50,005 nucleotides of DNA from JBCDGZ01 sp038750655 (GCA_038750655.1 JBCDGZ010000044.1:1-50005); one strand, 5' to 3'; positions 41,054 through 49,903 are shown, counted from the first letter of the stretch. Notes: generated by a model not told the origin, from the letters alone. Made by a program: numbers and translations.

Positions 41054-43852
41054 TTAATGGGCTTCCAGCCAATTGCTCCCCGTATCCATGCCGACTTTAA
41101 TTGGTACTTTAAGGTTGGGGATGGCGGTTTTCATTTGTTCTTCTATGATCGGTTTGACCTGCTCCAGTTCTTCTTTATAAACATCAAAAACCAATTCATC
41201 GTGGACTTGCAAGATCATCTTGGTGCGGAAATCTCCGGCCTTAAGGGCCTGATGAATCTTGATCATTGCGATCTTAATCATATCCGCCGCCGTCCCTTGA
41301 ATCGGCGTGTTGATGGCGTTGCGCTCAGCATGGCTGCGGATCATACCATTGCGGGAATTGATGTCGCGCAGGTAGCGGCGGCGGCCCATCAGCGTAGTCA
41401 CATAGCCCTGCTCGCGCGCCAGCTCCACCTGCTTCTCCATGTATCGCTTTAAGCCCTGATACTGACTGAAGTACTGTTTGATCAGCTCGCTGGCCTCGGC
41501 CCGCTTGATGTCCAGTTGTCGCGACAGGTTGGTGGCACCAGCGCCGTAGATGATGCTGAAGTTGACCGTCTTAGCGCGGTAGCGCTGTTCGCGGTTTACC
41601 TCCTCGAAAGGAACGCCAAAGACTCGGGCGGCAGTGGCTTGGTGAATATCCTGCCCGGCCTGAAAGGCTTCTAGCATGGCCTCATCTCCGCTGATTTCGG
41701 CGATGATACGCAGCTCGATCTGGGAGTAATCCGCGGCCAGCAACAGGTGCTCTTCATCGCGGGGAATGAAGGCTTCGCGGACGCGGCGGCCCTCGGGGGT
41801 ACGGACGGGGATGTTTTGCAGGTTGGGGTTATTGGAACTCAATCGGCCGGTGGCCGCCAGCGCCTGATTAAAGGAGCTGTGGATGCGCCCACTGCGGGGG
41901 TTAACCAGTTTGGGGAGCGCATCGACATAGGTGGACTTGAGCTTAGCCAGCGCGCGAAAGCCCAAGATGGTCGCCGCGATGGGATGCTCTAAAGCCAGTT
42001 CTGTTAGCTTCTCCTCATTGGTTGAGTACTGCCCCGTTTTAGTTTTGCGCCAGCGATAGGGAATTTTCATTTTATCAAATAACACCTCACCCACCTGCCG
42101 AGGCGAAGCGATGTTGAATTGTGTCCCCGCGATTTTATAGATTTCTTGTTCTCTTTCCAGGATGCCTGTACTTAGCTCTTTGGAATATTCGGCCAAGAAA
42201 TCGGTATCCACATTGACCCCCGCATGTTCAAGGTCAACCAGTACCGGTACTAACGGTGCTTCCAGCTCTGCATATAATTTTTGCAGTTCTTCTTTTTCGA
42301 GAATAGGCCAGAGGTATTCCTTGAGCTGTAGGGTGATGTCCGCATCTTCGGAAGCATAATCAACCACCTTTTCCACCGGGACTTGCCGCATGGTCAGCTG
42401 ATTCTTACCTCTCTTTCCGATGAGGGTTTCGATAGAAATCGGCTCGTACTTCAGGTAGCTCTCGGCCATGTAGTTCATGTTGTGCCGCAGCTCTGGCTCG
42501 ATGAGGTAGTGCGCCAGCATCGTATCATAAAGCGTTCCTTTGACCTCAATATCATACCACTTGAGCAGCAACATATCATATTTGATATTCTGCCCAATTT
42601 TTCCAATTTTTTCGTTGCCGAAAAGCTCCGCAAATTCTGCCAGGACACCCCGGACTTCCGCTTGATCTTCGGGAAAGGGAACGTAGTACGCTTCTCCTTT
42701 TTTGCAGGAAAAAGACAGGCCCACCAGCTCAGCAATATTGGCATCTACTCCGGTCGTCTCGCTGTCGAAGCAGAATAAATCTTGTTGAGCCAGCAGTTGG
42801 ATCAGCTCAGCTCGCTCTTCGGCAGTGGCCACCAGCTTGTAGTCGTGCTCCACATCTTTGAGACTGTGCTCTGCTACGGAGTGGCTGGGAAGAGGACTTT
42901 TAATAGCAGGCTGCTTAGCTGGGATATCACCAAATAAGGAGCCTTGCGAACCAGCCACCGGCTCGGCACCCGCTGCATCTGCCCCTAGGATCGACTTGGC
43001 CAGCGAGCGGAATTCTAATTCCTTAAATACTTCACTCAGGGCCTCTTTGTTCATCTCGGTAATGGCGTAGGTCTCCGCATCAAACTGCACGGGCACATTA
43101 ATATCAATAGTGGCAAGGGTCTTGGACAGTCGTCCCTGCTCGGCAAATTCAATGACTTTTTCTTTTTGTTTGCCCTTCAATTGATCCGTATTAGCCAGCA
43201 GTCCTTCCACAGAGTCAAATTTAGCCAGCAGCTTGGAAGCCGTCTTGCCACCAATCCCCGGAATTCCTGGGATATTATCCACACTATCTCCCTGCAAGCC
43301 CAACATATCGATGACTTGCTCCACGCGCTGAATTTGCCACTTTTCCAAAACCTCTGGCACCCCCATAATCTCTACATCTCCTCCTTTTCGACCGGGTTTA
43401 TAGAGAAAAACATTTTCCGAAACCAATTGCGCATAGTCCTTATCCGGGGTCATCATATAGACGGTAAAGCCTTCTTTCTCGGCCTGCTTGGCCAGGGTAC
43501 CAATGACATCATCTGCCTCGAAGCCTTCGCTGGTCACAATTGGAATATTAAAGCCTTCCAGAATACGCTGTATGTAAGGAATGGCTAGGGTGATGTCCTC
43601 CGGCTGTGCCTCTCGATTGGCCTTGTACTCGGTGAACATTTCATGCCGGAAGGTCGGGCCAGACAGGTCAAAGGAGACGGCGATATGGCTGGGGTTTTGC
43701 TTGCGCATCACATCCCAGAGCGACCGGGTGAAGCCCGTAATTGCCGATACATTCATCCCTTTGGAGTTGACCAGTGGGCGGGTGATAAAAGCATAATGGG
43801 CCCGGTAAACGAGGGCCTGGCCATCAAGGAGAAACAGTTTTTTTTCAGACAT
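41054..43852 (-). CDS. polA: DNA polymerase I
   Basis: A 932-aa protein with all three Pol I domains. The 5'-3' nuclease is at 1-290 (LFLLDGQALVYRAHYAF, FEADDVIGTLAKQAE, GLQGDSVDNIPGIPGIGGKTA). The 3'-5' exonuclease is near 340-530; FDSETTGVD keeps the Asp/Glu metal ligands, so proofreading is likely. The polymerase domain has DYSQIELRI, RRYLRDINSRNG, NTPIQGTAADMIK and QVHDELVFDVY. The protein acts in Okazaki fragment maturation and repair synthesis. The start MSEKKLFLLDGQ is standard. Confidence 0.97.
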   Translation of the reverse strand: MSEKKLFLLDGQALVYRAHYAFITRPLVNSKGMNVSAITGFTRSLWDVMRKQNPSHIAVSFDLSGPTFRHEMFTEYKANREAQPEDITLAIPYIQRILEGFNIPIVTSEGFEADDVIGTLAKQAEKEGFTVYMMTPDKDYAQLVSENVFLYKPGRKGGDVEIMGVPEVLEKWQIQRVEQVIDMLGLQGDSVDNIPGIPGIGGKTASKLLAKFDSVEGLLANTDQLKGKQKEKVIEFAEQGRLSKTLATIDINVPVQFDAETYAITEMNKEALSEVFKELEFRSLAKSILGADAAGAEPVAGSQGSLFGDIPAKQPAIKSPLPSHSVAEHSLKDVEHDYKLVATAEERAELIQLLAQQDLFCFDSETTGVDANIAELVGLSFSCKKGEAYYVPFPEDQAEVRGVLAEFAELFGNEKIGKIGQNIKYDMLLLKWYDIEVKGTLYDTMLAHYLIEPELRHNMNYMAESYLKYEPISIETLIGKRGKNQLTMRQVPVEKVVDYASEDADITLQLKEYLWPILEKEELQKLYAELEAPLVPVLVDLEHAGVNVDTDFLAEYSKELSTGILEREQEIYKIAGTQFNIASPRQVGEVLFDKMKIPYRWRKTKTGQYSTNEEKLTELALEHPIAATILGFRALAKLKSTYVDALPKLVNPRSGRIHSSFNQALAATGRLSSNNPNLQNIPVRTPEGRRVREAFIPRDEEHLLLAADYSQIELRIIAEISGDEAMLEAFQAGQDIHQATAARVFGVPFEEVNREQRYRAKTVNFSIIYGAGATNLSRQLDIKRAEASELIKQYFSQYQGLKRYMEKQVELAREQGYVTTLMGRRRYLRDINSRNGMIRSHAERNAINTPIQGTAADMIKIAMIKIHQALKAGDFRTKMILQVHDELVFDVYKEELEQVKPIIEEQMKTAIPNLKVPIKVGMDTGSNWLEAH

Positions 43853-43940
43853 AAATGCTAGGCTTATTCAGTACGTAGGGAAGCAATGCGCTACAGATAT
43901 TTTACGAATGCGGAAAGATAAGAAATAGCTGTGGAGAATA

Positions 43941-43974
43941 AAAAAGGGACGCCCGCTATTAGGCCTCCCTTTTT
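43941..43974 (-). terminator. Intrinsic terminator after the DUF3078 gene
   Basis: AAAAAGGGAGGCC and GGGCGTCCCTTTTT (minus strand) form a stem with one mismatch, flanked by A- and T-runs. It lies 26 bp beyond the stop of the gene at 44001-44954, and before polA on the same strand. Confidence 0.75.
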
Positions 43975-44000
43975 ATCGTAGATGTATACTTTAATATCAA

Positions 44001-44954
44001 CTACAGGGTATAGGACAAGCCTACAGAGTAGTAAGATTGGGTACCGTCAAATTCGAAATTGGCCTGTCGGATACCCCCGGAGACCGCAACCCCGATCCCT
44101 TTCCAGATCGAGAACGAGATGGTATTCAGCCAAGTATAATTGAAAAGACCCGTTTCAAAAGTACGATCATTAAGCGTTACCGTCATTTTTTCATCCTGAT
44201 AAGGGATAAAGGTGGTAAAGGTAGAGGAGAAGTTAAACGCCATGTCTTTGACGATGAGCTTCTTTGTATAATCTGCTCTCAGCTTGGCCCCTACTGCTCC
44301 GGTTGAGTCCAGGCTGTCGAGGCCCGAAAAGGCGAAGTGATAGTTGAGGGGATGGACGACCACCACCAGATTTTCGATGGGGGTCAGTGTGGCCCCAATT
44401 CCGATGTCGACGGTTCCAGGATCAAGGAAATTCTCTATGGAGCTATTGAGTTCCCCTAGACCAGAGAGGGCCAGCCAATCTTTGAGTTTATAACCTGCCA
44501 GGGAAGAGATATTGAGAATATCGACCGTTCCATTGTCAAAGAGGTCATCATCATCGGTATCGCCATTGTTCAGGTCAATATCTTGCCAGGACTTGGTAAC
44601 AATCCCTTTGTTGCGCCAGAAGTGCTTGCGTCCTTCTTGATTGGCAAAGGCAGTCAGGCCAACATTGAGGGAAGTTGCCGAGGCATCGGGGTTAGGGCTA
44701 GCAGCCCAGTTATTGGATTGATTAAAATCAAATCCGATGGTGCCGCTGAAGCCGGTCAGCCAGCCTGAGAGGATGTCGATTTCCTGTTGTATGCCCGCCA
44801 ATTCTCCTTCCAATGCACCGACCTCGCCCTGCTTTTCGGCCAGGCTGGCTTTGAGTTCCGCTTTCTTCGCCTTCAGCTCCTCGATCGTTTGCTGAGCAAA
44901 GACGAAATGAGCACCAAAGAGTAGCATGGTAATCAAGAATAACTGCTTTATCAT
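44001..44954 (-). CDS. DUF3078-domain outer-membrane-like protein
   Basis: A 317-aa exported protein. The signal peptide ends VFAQQT near residue 21. A coiled-coil of heptads (about 22-60, EELKAKKAELKASLAEKQ) follows. The rest is beta-rich: GFSGTIGFDFNQSNNWAASP, then repeated alternating strands, ending YYSVGLSYTL, an outer-membrane barrel-type C-terminus. DUF3078 proteins are widespread in Bacteroidota and of unknown function. It has its own terminator and is probably a single-gene transcript. Confidence 0.82.
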   Translation of the reverse strand: MIKQLFLITMLLFGAHFVFAQQTIEELKAKKAELKASLAEKQGEVGALEGELAGIQQEIDILSGWLTGFSGTIGFDFNQSNNWAASPNPDASATSLNVGLTAFANQEGRKHFWRNKGIVTKSWQDIDLNNGDTDDDDLFDNGTVDILNISSLAGYKLKDWLALSGLGELNSSIENFLDPGTVDIGIGATLTPIENLVVVVHPLNYHFAFSGLDSLDSTGAVGAKLRADYTKKLIVKDMAFNFSSTFTTFIPYQDEKMTVTLNDRTFETGLFNYTWLNTISFSIWKGIGVAVSGGIRQANFEFDGTQSYYSVGLSYTL

Positions 44955-45108
44955 TTTTCTTAAGGTTTAATTTAAAAATTATGCTATAAATATATGATTA
45001 TCAACACTATAAATAGAGCACCTGTGCAACCACAATGCTCCTGGAATATGTAGATGTTTAGTAAGATTATGATCGAAAAGCTACGCTCAAATGTAGATGC
45101 TAGTCAAC

Positions 45109-45912
45109 TCAACTATCGTGCAGTATAACAGTCTCCGAAGTCAATCGACTCAACGGAATAATGACTTTGACCTCCTCAGTTTGCAGGGTCAAGGCCGATT
45201 TATCTACTGCAATGATTTCCCCTTTCACTCCGTCAATGCTAATCACATCGCCCAGGTTAAAGCGATCCTTGCTGTAAAAGGAGGCCAGGAAATTGGCCAT
45301 AATATCCTTAGAGGCCAGGCCGTAGCCCAAGCCAAAGGCAAAGACGCCGCCGCCAATAATCACGGTGAGATTAGAGGTGATGAAGGAAGTATTGATCTGC
45401 GCTTGAGCCAGTGCGCTGACGAAGCCGGTTAGAAAGATAAACCAAAAGACGAAGCCGGCGATAATATTTGCCGAGGGCAGTCCGATGGATTTACAAGCCG
45501 TATAAACGATGCCTTTGACAAAATCCGCCAGTATAAGACCGATGATCATCAGGATCAGGGCGGAAAGCATCAGCGGAATGTAGTTGATGATATTACTCAC
45601 CAACTTAGAGACCTCCTCTATGCCTAGAATGTCTGTTGCCGCGGTGATGGTCAGTAGCAGCAGTACGTAGTAGATTATTTTGGCTAAAAATTTACTGGGA
45701 ACGATCGTAAATTGCGACTTACTAACCAGATCGATGTCGTTCAAACGATCGCCCAATTTATCAATACCTACTGTCCGTAAAAGTCGACCAATAGTCCGGG
45801 ACAGAACGCGGGAGATGATCCAGCCCAGGATGATGACCAGAACAGCATTGAAAAAACTAGGGATCGAAGAAGCAAAGGCTTTGAGTAGATCGGTTAAAAT
45901 TGTAAATTCCAT
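45109..45912 (-). CDS. Small mechanosensitive channel (MscS-like) family protein
   Basis: A 267-aa inner-membrane protein. There are hydrophobic helices at about 10-40 (FFNAVLVIILGWIISRVL), 75-95, 110-135 and 150-190. The pore-type helix IIGGGVFAFGLGYGLASKDI at about 188 is followed by FYSKDRFNLGDVISIDGVKGEI, the beta domain. The conserved TM-helix repeat family pattern, GWIISRVLSRTIGRLLR, is repeated as ILADFVKGIVYTACKSIGL. Such channels release solutes in osmotic downshock, but gating is not assured. The domain ends soon after the beta domain. Confidence 0.85.
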   Translation of the reverse strand: MEFTILTDLLKAFASSIPSFFNAVLVIILGWIISRVLSRTIGRLLRTVGIDKLGDRLNDIDLVSKSQFTIVPSKFLAKIIYYVLLLLTITAATDILGIEEVSKLVSNIINYIPLMLSALILMIIGLILADFVKGIVYTACKSIGLPSANIIAGFVFWFIFLTGFVSALAQAQINTSFITSNLTVIIGGGVFAFGLGYGLASKDIMANFLASFYSKDRFNLGDVISIDGVKGEIIAVDKSALTLQTEEVKVIIPLSRLTSETVILHDS

Positions 45913-45968
45913 AAAGTGGGTAGGTTTTCAAAACGGTTGGGGCCGTTGTTTTCTGGGTTGAATTAACT

Positions 45969-46220
45969 TTACTTGGACTGGCCCTCCGGGCTACTTTCTG
46001 CCGAATCTTTGTTGCCTCCCTCTTTCAAATCTTTCGAATAGCCACCAAAAAGAGCCAGCATCAATTCAAAGAGTTTAGGAAGGTAGAGTTCGAGTACATT
46101 GCCTACAGTTTTAACGAAACGCATATTTCCCATCACATTTTGCTCAATCTCTGGAGGTGTATGAGGATGCGTTGCCATTTGTTCCTCCTCCAGTTGCTTA
46201 AAACTATTTCTACTTGCCAT
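45969..46220 (-). CDS. Small protein downstream of the sigma factor
   Basis: An 83-aa protein with one hydrophobic amphipathic stretch (about 38-60, VGNVLELYLPKLFELMLALF) and polar ends, ending SSPEGQSK. It starts MASRNSFKQLEEEQ. The gene lies 31 bp after the sigma factor stop on the same strand, so it is probably co-transcribed with it. The position invites a role as membrane-tethered regulator of the sigma factor, but there is no anti-sigma domain, and this is only a guess. I do not recognise the family. Confidence 0.6.
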   Translation of the reverse strand: MASRNSFKQLEEEQMATHPHTPPEIEQNVMGNMRFVKTVGNVLELYLPKLFELMLALFGGYSKDLKEGGNKDSAESSPEGQSK

Positions 46221-46251
46221 ATCCTCGGGTATTTTATATAAAAGTGATTAA

Positions 46252-46857
46252 TCAGCCATTAGGAAACAGTTGCTTGTATACCAACTGCGCCTTGTGTTTG
46301 GCGCGTTTAATTTTCATCTTAATTGCACTCTCCGATTTATCGAGTACTCCGGCAATATCTCGGATCGACAGATCATCCTGGTATTTCATCAGCAGGATGG
46401 CTTTATCTCCGGAGGGAATATTTTCGAGTACCCGTTTGAGGCGGCTAACTTCCATTTCCAGCAGCTCACTATCGGGCACCTCCTCCTGAATATCGGGGGG
46501 ATTTTCCAACTCATCAGAAAAAAGTTTGCGATCTTTTTTCCGCTTACGCAGATAGTCGATGCAATAATTATAGGTAATAGAATACACCCAGGTAGAGAAT
46601 TTCGATTTTTCTCCAAACTTGGACATATTCAAAAAAATCTTCACAAATATCTCCTGGGTGGCATCCCCTGCCAGTCCTTCATCTTTCAAAAGAGAAATGC
46701 ACTTGCTGTAAATTTTATTCGAATAGCGTTGGTACAGCTTACTAAAGTACATCGATTCTTGTGTACTCAAGTAAAGCTTAACCAGCTCACTATCGGATTG
46801 TTTACCAGCGTTGCCTTGTTTTCCCAATGGGTCGTTTTGCATTGATGGGGATTCCAC
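46252..46857 (-). CDS. RNA polymerase ECF-type sigma factor
   Basis: A 201-aa sigma-70 family protein. Region 2 is at about 40-105 (FSKLYQRYSNKIYSKCISLL, DATQEIFVKIFLNMSKF, FSTWVYSITYNYCIDYLRK). Region 4 is at about 140-195 (LENIPSGDKAILLMKYQDDL, SIRDIAGVLDKSESAIKMKI). It lacks regions 1 and 3, as normal for extracytoplasmic-function sigma factors. An ATG at 46842 is an alternative start five residues in. A small protein gene follows. The upstream 600 bp on the minus strand is non-coding and includes a terminator-like hairpin at 47046-47077. Confidence 0.9.
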   Translation of the reverse strand: MESPSMQNDPLGKQGNAGKQSDSELVKLYLSTQESMYFSKLYQRYSNKIYSKCISLLKDEGLAGDATQEIFVKIFLNMSKFGEKSKFSTWVYSITYNYCIDYLRKRKKDRKLFSDELENPPDIQEEVPDSELLEMEVSRLKRVLENIPSGDKAILLMKYQDDLSIRDIAGVLDKSESAIKMKIKRAKHKAQLVYKQLFPNG

Positions 46858-47045
46858 GAGATAAAGTAAAAGCTTACAATTTCCCGCAAAAGTAATGATT
46901 TAAGTGCAACTGTCGTACAGAAATCGCCCAGACGATAAAATTTTGGGTAGCTTCTGGTTCTTCCCGGACAGAGGTACTTTTAACCTGTGCTCGGGAACGA
47001 CTAGCCTTTAGACGTAGTTTTAGGCGAGAAGACACAATTTAGAGC

Positions 47046-47077
47046 AAAAAAAAGAGGCAGCGCAACAGCACTACCTC
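47046..47077 (-). terminator. Terminator-like hairpin without an obvious gene
   Basis: Minus-strand GAGGTAGTGC, loop TGTT, then GCGCTGCCTC (10 pairs including two G-T wobbles), followed directly by eight Ts. It faces the sigma factor gene, which starts 190 bp further on, with no minus-strand gene upstream in the region. It may end a small RNA or act in the sigma leader; it could also be a 5'-UTR hairpin of a lost plus-strand gene. Confidence 0.55.
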
Positions 47078-47167
47078 AGCCCTAACCAAATAAAACCAAA
47101 TATGCTGACGGAGTACGAACTTCAGTAAAATTCGGTCCGCCGGCTATAGTTGTATCTTTGCTTACTT

Positions 47168-47184
47168 ATTGTAAACCTTACAAT
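47168..47184. promoter_or_regulatory. Inverted repeat ATTGTAA-N3-TTACAAT, operator-like
   Basis: A perfect 7+7 inverted repeat with 3-bp spacer lies 7 bp after a -7-like TATCTTTG (47153-47160). Related TTGTAAA and TTTACAA motifs recur at about 47245 and 47275. This spacing suggests a regulator binding site, not proven. Confidence 0.4.
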
Positions 47185-47425
47185 AATACCAATTTTGTGC
47201 TTAATTTCCAAATCTGGAGCCTCATAAAGCGGCTTTTTTTATCAGTTGTAAATGGCTGAATAACAAGCTTGTAGTTTACAAAAGCTAATTTTCGTGAACA
47301 AAATTTCCGTTCTATGAAATTTAATTATTTTTAAAAGCTGTTTCACCCAATAATCCTCCAAAGCAAAATATCATAATTAATCAGCTATTAATTAAAAATA
47401 TATTTTATGCTTCACATAAAAACAA

Positions 47426-47433
47426 TACATTTG
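47426..47433 (+). promoter_or_regulatory. Candidate -7 element of the hpt-side promoter
   Basis: TACATTTG matches TAnnTTTG, 23 bp before the ATG at 47457. A T-run lies about 19 bp upstream in place of TTG. Confidence 0.45.
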
Positions 47434-47456
47434 TTTAGATACCCAATTCAGTGTTT

Positions 47457-47603
47457 ATGAAATTCCCACTGCTTTTGTTTCTGCTTATCTTTACGCTGAC
47501 TCCTCTATTCGCCCAACAAGCCGAGGAGAATAACGACGCCTTTTTTATCCGTAAAATTTATGATTATGCAAAATACCATGAGCGACATCGTACAAGCCCA
47601 TGA
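47457..47603 (+). pseudogene. Truncated N-terminus of a secreted protein, possibly an M28 peptidase
   Basis: A 48-codon frame begins MKFPLLLFLLIFTLTPLFAQ, a clear signal peptide, continuing QAEENNDAFFIRKIYDYA. It then enters DNA that encodes the start of hpt in another frame and stops. FFIRKIYDYA resembles the mature N-terminus of secreted M28-type peptidases in Bacteroidota, as I recall them. It looks like the remains of a longer gene lost by a deletion whose junction is near 47568. The 5' part may still lend its promoter to hpt. Confidence 0.55.
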
Positions 47604-48120
47604 CCTTAGCTTTCAGCTTTACATCTCCGAGGAGGACATTCAGCGTCGGGTCAGGGAGATTGGGCAGGCCCTGGCCGCAAAATTTAGGGAGGATTACCCC
47701 GTTTTCATTGGGGTACTAAATGGAGCGTTTATGTTCACGGCAGACTTGGTGAGGGCAACAAATATTCAATGCGAAGTGGCCTTCACCCGGCTCTCTTCTT
47801 ACCAAGGCACCTCTTCGACGGGGCATGTCAACACCTTAATCGGCCTGGATGCTGACCTGAAAGGACGCCACGTTATTGTGGTGGAGGATATTGTAGATAC
47901 GGGCGGAACGTTGCACCAGTTCAAGCAGACACTAAGCGAAAAGGAGCCCGCGTCTATAACACTAGTGGGGTTTTTGATGAAACCTGAGGTCTTCAAGAAC
48001 CGTTTCAAGGTAGACCATGTAGGGTACGAAATTCCCAACAAATTCGTCATCGGCTATGGTTTGGATTACAATGGTGCGGGTCGTCAACTGAGTAACATCT
48101 ATCAGCTCAAGGAGGATTAG
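47578..48120 (+). CDS. hpt: Hypoxanthine phosphoribosyltransferase
   Basis: A 180-aa enzyme that salvages hypoxanthine (and possibly guanine) to IMP/GMP with PRPP. The PRPP motif is HVIVVEDIVDTGGTLHQF at about 100-117. LYISEEDIQRRVREIGQAL at the start, FIGVLNGAFMFTADLVRA and the C-terminal IPNKFVIGYGLDYN all match. I chose the ATG at 47578 (MSDIVQAHD); in-frame ATGs at 47560 and 47566 would add six or four residues and lie in the truncated gene. The alpha/beta hydrolase gene follows after 35 bp on the same strand. Confidence 0.94.
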   Translation: MSDIVQAHDLSFQLYISEEDIQRRVREIGQALAAKFREDYPVFIGVLNGAFMFTADLVRATNIQCEVAFTRLSSYQGTSSTGHVNTLIGLDADLKGRHVIVVEDIVDTGGTLHQFKQTLSEKEPASITLVGFLMKPEVFKNRFKVDHVGYEIPNKFVIGYGLDYNGAGRQLSNIYQLKED

Positions 48121-48155
48121 TGCCATTCCAGTAAAAATCACTACATTAGTTCTCT

Positions 48156-49001
48156 ATGCCCCTCTGGATCAACATATTAATTGTTCTGGCGGCCATCTAC
48201 GTGGCCCTGTGTTTGATCTTTTACTTTGGGCAGGACTATTTCTTCTTCCGCCCTGAGCTATTGCCACAAAGTTTTACCTATAAATATCCTTTCCCCTTTG
48301 ACGAGGTCAACTTTGAGATGGAAGACGGGGGAAAAATCAACGGCTTACACTTCAAAGTTCCCAATGCCAAGGGCGTCGTGTTTTACCTCAAGGGCAATTC
48401 GCGTAGCATCAAGGGCTGGGCAAAATTCGCTCGGGATTTTATCAGCAAGGGCTACGATTTTTTTGTAATCGACTATCGGGGTTTTGGTAAGAGCCGGGGT
48501 AAGCGAACGGAGACCATTCTCTACAATGATAGCCAACATGTCTACAAATGGCTCAGTAAGCAATACACCGAAGAGCGCATCATCGTATACGGTCGCTCTC
48601 TCGGCAGCGGCATCGCCACCAGGATCGCCTCCTGGAACAACCCCAGGATGCTCATTCTCGATTCGCCTTATTACAGCTTTCTGCACCAAATCAAGCGATA
48701 CGCTTGGATATTGCCCATCAACTTACTCCTCAAGTACAAAATCCGTACAGATCAATTCATCAAAAAAGTCAGCTGCCCCCTATTCATCATCCACGGCCGA
48801 AAAGACCGCCTGATTCCTTTCCGGCAGAGTGAGCTATTGATGGAAAGAGCATCCCAACAAAGCAAGCTCTTCGCCATAGACGAGGGACATCACAATGACC
48901 TACCCAGCTTTGCAGAGTACCATAATTACCTGTATGACATTCTAAATGATGATCAGCTGTACGAGATTGTCCTCAACAGCAGCGGCTCCATCAGAGCTTA
49001 A
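48156..49001 (+). CDS. Membrane-anchored alpha/beta hydrolase (BEM46/ABHD13-like)
   Basis: A 281-aa hydrolase with one N-terminal membrane anchor (about 5-25). The catalytic triad is visible: Ser148 in the nucleophile elbow VYGRSLGSG, Asp217 in IIHGRKDRLIP, and His245/246 in IDEGHHNDLP. YLKGNSRSIKGWAKFA near residue 78 gives the oxyanion-hole strand. The substrate is unknown; related proteins are esterases or acyl-protein thioesterase-like. It follows hpt and its 3' end overlaps the OmpA-family gene on the other strand by 11 bp. Confidence 0.88.
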   Translation: MPLWINILIVLAAIYVALCLIFYFGQDYFFFRPELLPQSFTYKYPFPFDEVNFEMEDGGKINGLHFKVPNAKGVVFYLKGNSRSIKGWAKFARDFISKGYDFFVIDYRGFGKSRGKRTETILYNDSQHVYKWLSKQYTEERIIVYGRSLGSGIATRIASWNNPRMLILDSPYYSFLHQIKRYAWILPINLLLKYKIRTDQFIKKVSCPLFIIHGRKDRLIPFRQSELLMERASQQSKLFAIDEGHHNDLPSFAEYHNYLYDILNDDQLYEIVLNSSGSIRA

Positions 49002-49719
49002 GGACATCAGGCACGACGATCTCCTCCACTACATTGAGCACTTTACCGCTGGCATCTCGCACCAACAGCTCGACTCGGCGATTGAGCTGACGCCCCTGCG
49101 GAGAGTCGGTCCCCTTCGTCGTAGCATTGATAGCAATCGGCGTATCTTCTCCAAAGTTGCTCATTTTCAGTCGATCAGTGGCAATCCCTTTAGCGACGAG
49201 AAAATCCTTAGCCGACTGGGCTCGCCGCTTAGACAGTGCGACATTGTACTCAATAGAGCCTTTGGCATCCGTATGCGCCATCAATTCAGCGGTATACGTA
49301 GGGTTTTGCTCCAGCAACTTATGGAGCCGCCCCAACTGGTATTTGGACTCCGAGCGCAGGAAAGACTGATCAAAGTCAAAGAAGATAGGCCGGATGGTTG
49401 TCGGATCGATCAGCGGTGCCCCACACTGCGAGCTGCAATGCGCGCGAATCTTCTCCATATCCAGCAAATAGGCATTGTAGCCCAGCTTTTTGGCCGAGGC
49501 CACCTGCTGTTCGGCAGCCGCCTCACTGTCAAAGTCTCCGATGAAGTACTTATGGATTCCATTATGGTCCTCCATGTGAAACACATCATCTAGCCCGCGA
49601 AAATAATCCAGGGAAACCTGTCGATCAAAAGCGGCGACCTGCACCAACAGATCCGAAGACTGGGAAGAAAGTTGGGTTGCTGCAAAGAGCAGCAAGACAA
49701 GGGTTGTGTACTTTCTCAT
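48991..49719 (-). CDS. OmpA-family outer-membrane protein
   Basis: A 242-aa exported protein with an N-terminal signal peptide (MRKYTTLVLLLFAATQLSSQ). Residues about 25-100 look like a SPOR-like domain (HKYFIGDFDSEAAAEQQVAS, KLGYNAYLLD). The C-terminal OmpA domain has FFDFDQSFLRSESKYQLGRL, ELMAHTDAKGSIEYNVALSK RRAQ, and LKMSNFGEDTPI with NRRVELLV, which bind peptidoglycan. It has no barrel, so it is a periplasmic anchor protein. It ends LKL, overlapping the end of the hydrolase gene by 11 bp on the opposite strand. Confidence 0.9.
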   Translation of the reverse strand: MRKYTTLVLLLFAATQLSSQSSDLLVQVAAFDRQVSLDYFRGLDDVFHMEDHNGIHKYFIGDFDSEAAAEQQVASAKKLGYNAYLLDMEKIRAHCSSQCGAPLIDPTTIRPIFFDFDQSFLRSESKYQLGRLHKLLEQNPTYTAELMAHTDAKGSIEYNVALSKRRAQSAKDFLVAKGIATDRLKMSNFGEDTPIAINATTKGTDSPQGRQLNRRVELLVRDASGKVLNVVEEIVVPDVLKL

Positions 49720-49848
49720 GTTTGTTTGTTTTTAGGCATAGTGACAAAATTCGATGCTCTGAAAAAGGTAGGATCACTATTGCGACTAAAATACAGAATC
49801 TTTCAGAAAGATGCCCAAAAAACCCTACGAAAAAAATCCCTCAGGAAC

Positions 49849-49879
49849 TTTACTAAATCGAGTAATTGTTATAAATTTG
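49849..49879 (+). promoter_or_regulatory. Likely promoter of tRNA-Gln
   Basis: TAAATTTG at 49872-49879 matches TAnnTTTG and a TTT at 49849-49851 lies 20 bp before it, near consensus. The tRNA begins 24 bp later. Confidence 0.5.
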
Positions 49880-49903
49880 CAATCTCTAAGTAATTAGAGC
49901 CGA

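Larger units (their letters stand above)
46858..47456. other. 599-bp region between divergent sigma factor and hpt-side genes
   Basis: No convincing gene is seen. It holds a minus-strand terminator-like hairpin (47046-47077), a -7-like TATCTTTG (47153-47160), an inverted repeat (47168-47184), several TTGTAAA/TTTACAA motifs, and a second -7-like site (47426-47433). A mini ORF after CCAAATATG at 47102 has only eight codons. Confidence 0.55.

Noticed and set aside
47102..47128. ATG after CCAAATATG, in a context like Bacteroidota gene starts
   Set aside because: The frame stops after eight codons and shows no motif.
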